This document shows positions 40,839-41,096 of a DNA stretch of 41,096 nucleotides, in pieces; the first letter of the stretch is position 1, and each line of letters starts with the position of its first letter. The stretch is from Hyphococcus sp. (GTDB lineage: Bacteria > Pseudomonadota > Alphaproteobacteria > Caulobacterales > Parvularculaceae): assembly GCA_021776415.1 (NCBI GenBank), contig JAJFFY010000085.1, positions 1 to 41,096 on the forward strand, in the 5' to 3' direction. The notes beneath the pieces are model-generated. The model worked only from the letters and a program-made list of their open reading frames with translations. It had not been told where the DNA came from and made no database searches. Position numbers and translations under genes: made by a program.

Positions 40839-41096
40839 CACTCTATCGAGCGCCGGTTGCGGGTTTATACGCGCCGCGACAGCCAACTGAATGGGACCGA
40901 AAACGGCGCAAGTCTTCACAATGTCAAACAGCCCGAGCGCGAAGGCGCTCAAACTAAGCCCACGCAGGCGAATTCGCATTCCCTGCGCATGAACGCCGAA
41001 AGGGCCTTGATCGGTGTTCGCGATGTCCGTTGTTTCAGGAGCTGATCGCCTGTTGGTCAGGCCGCATATCGACATTGGGGAGAGCATAAGGCCGCC

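Larger units (their letters stand above)
40577..41096. other. 520-base stretch without a convincing gene
   Basis: It contains the CCTCA/TGAGG repeat, the large hairpin at 40794-40838 and a small hairpin GAGCGC-GAAG-GCGCTC (around 40938-40953). A 112-codon frame on the minus strand (40749-41087) has no recognisable domain and reads through the hairpin, so I do not call it a gene. On the minus strand TTTGACATTGTGAAG (around 40917-40931) resembles a motif found in some alphaproteobacterial rRNA leaders, but no rRNA follows. The right edge GGGGAGAGCATAAGG may belong to a gene beyond the window. Confidence 0.45.

Noticed and set aside
40749-41087. 112-codon minus-strand frame at the right edge
   Set aside because: It reads through a large hairpin, has no recognised domain and no convincing ribosome binding site; treated as non-coding pending comparison with relatives.

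Overview
The window is GC-rich chromosomal DNA from an alphaproteobacterium. The evidence is the cell-cycle regulator GcrA, the DNA repair protein MmcB, alphaproteobacterial-type AddB/AddA next to a thioredoxin, the AmgK-MurU wall-recycling pair, an FdVI-like ferredoxin and a complete sdhCDAB set. GANTC sites (the CcrM methylation motif) recur in the intergenic repeats. A member of the Caulobacterales/Parvularculales/Hyphomonas-like group is plausible, but I cannot fix the order from sequence alone. No rRNA, tRNA, CRISPR array, transposase or prophage gene was seen.

Layout. 1-6.2 kb: tail of a DUF885 protein, a WaaE/KdtX-like glycosyltransferase, then a minus-strand block (orphan ABC-2 permease, Hsp33, polyphosphate kinase 2, a membrane-anchored FG-GAP/ASPIC protein, an integral membrane protein). 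6.3-10.6 kb: gcrA, then phoR-phoU-phoB on the minus strand without pst genes. 10.7-12.8 kb: a PQQ-type sugar dehydrogenase lipoprotein and, convergent to it, fdx-mmcB. 13-22.2 kb: one tightly packed plus-strand run, tsaE-amgK-murU-addB-addA, joined by 4-base start/stop overlaps from amgK onward, followed by trxA. 22.2-26 kb: trpA-accD-folC on the minus strand, preceded by a secreted protein of unknown function. 26.2-31.5 kb: arfB, rlmN, an Lrp/AsnC regulator and several small unknowns, interspersed with palindromic repeats. 31.7-40.3 kb: sdhC-sdhD-sdhA, about 5.1 kb of unrelated genes (a compositionally odd convergent pair, an HTH-TM-TonB fusion, a dienoyl-CoA isomerase, CreD), then sdhB. 40.3-41.1 kb: a 48-residue membrane peptide and about 500 bases of structured non-coding DNA.

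Most genes are core metabolism or information processing: envelope and wall recycling, phosphate sensing, double-strand break repair, fatty-acid/tryptophan/folate synthesis, ribosome rescue and the TCA cycle. The observations most worth a second look are: a [2Fe-2S] ferredoxin whose ligand loop is two residues short; a strong trxA terminator hidden inside the 3' end of convergent folC; translational coupling of Hsp33 to a polyphosphate kinase; two families of intergenic palindromic repeats, one carrying GANTC sites and lying just upstream of gcrA; the split sdh locus; and the HTH-TM-TonB fusion protein. I did not find a clear multi-gene novel defence or mobile system.
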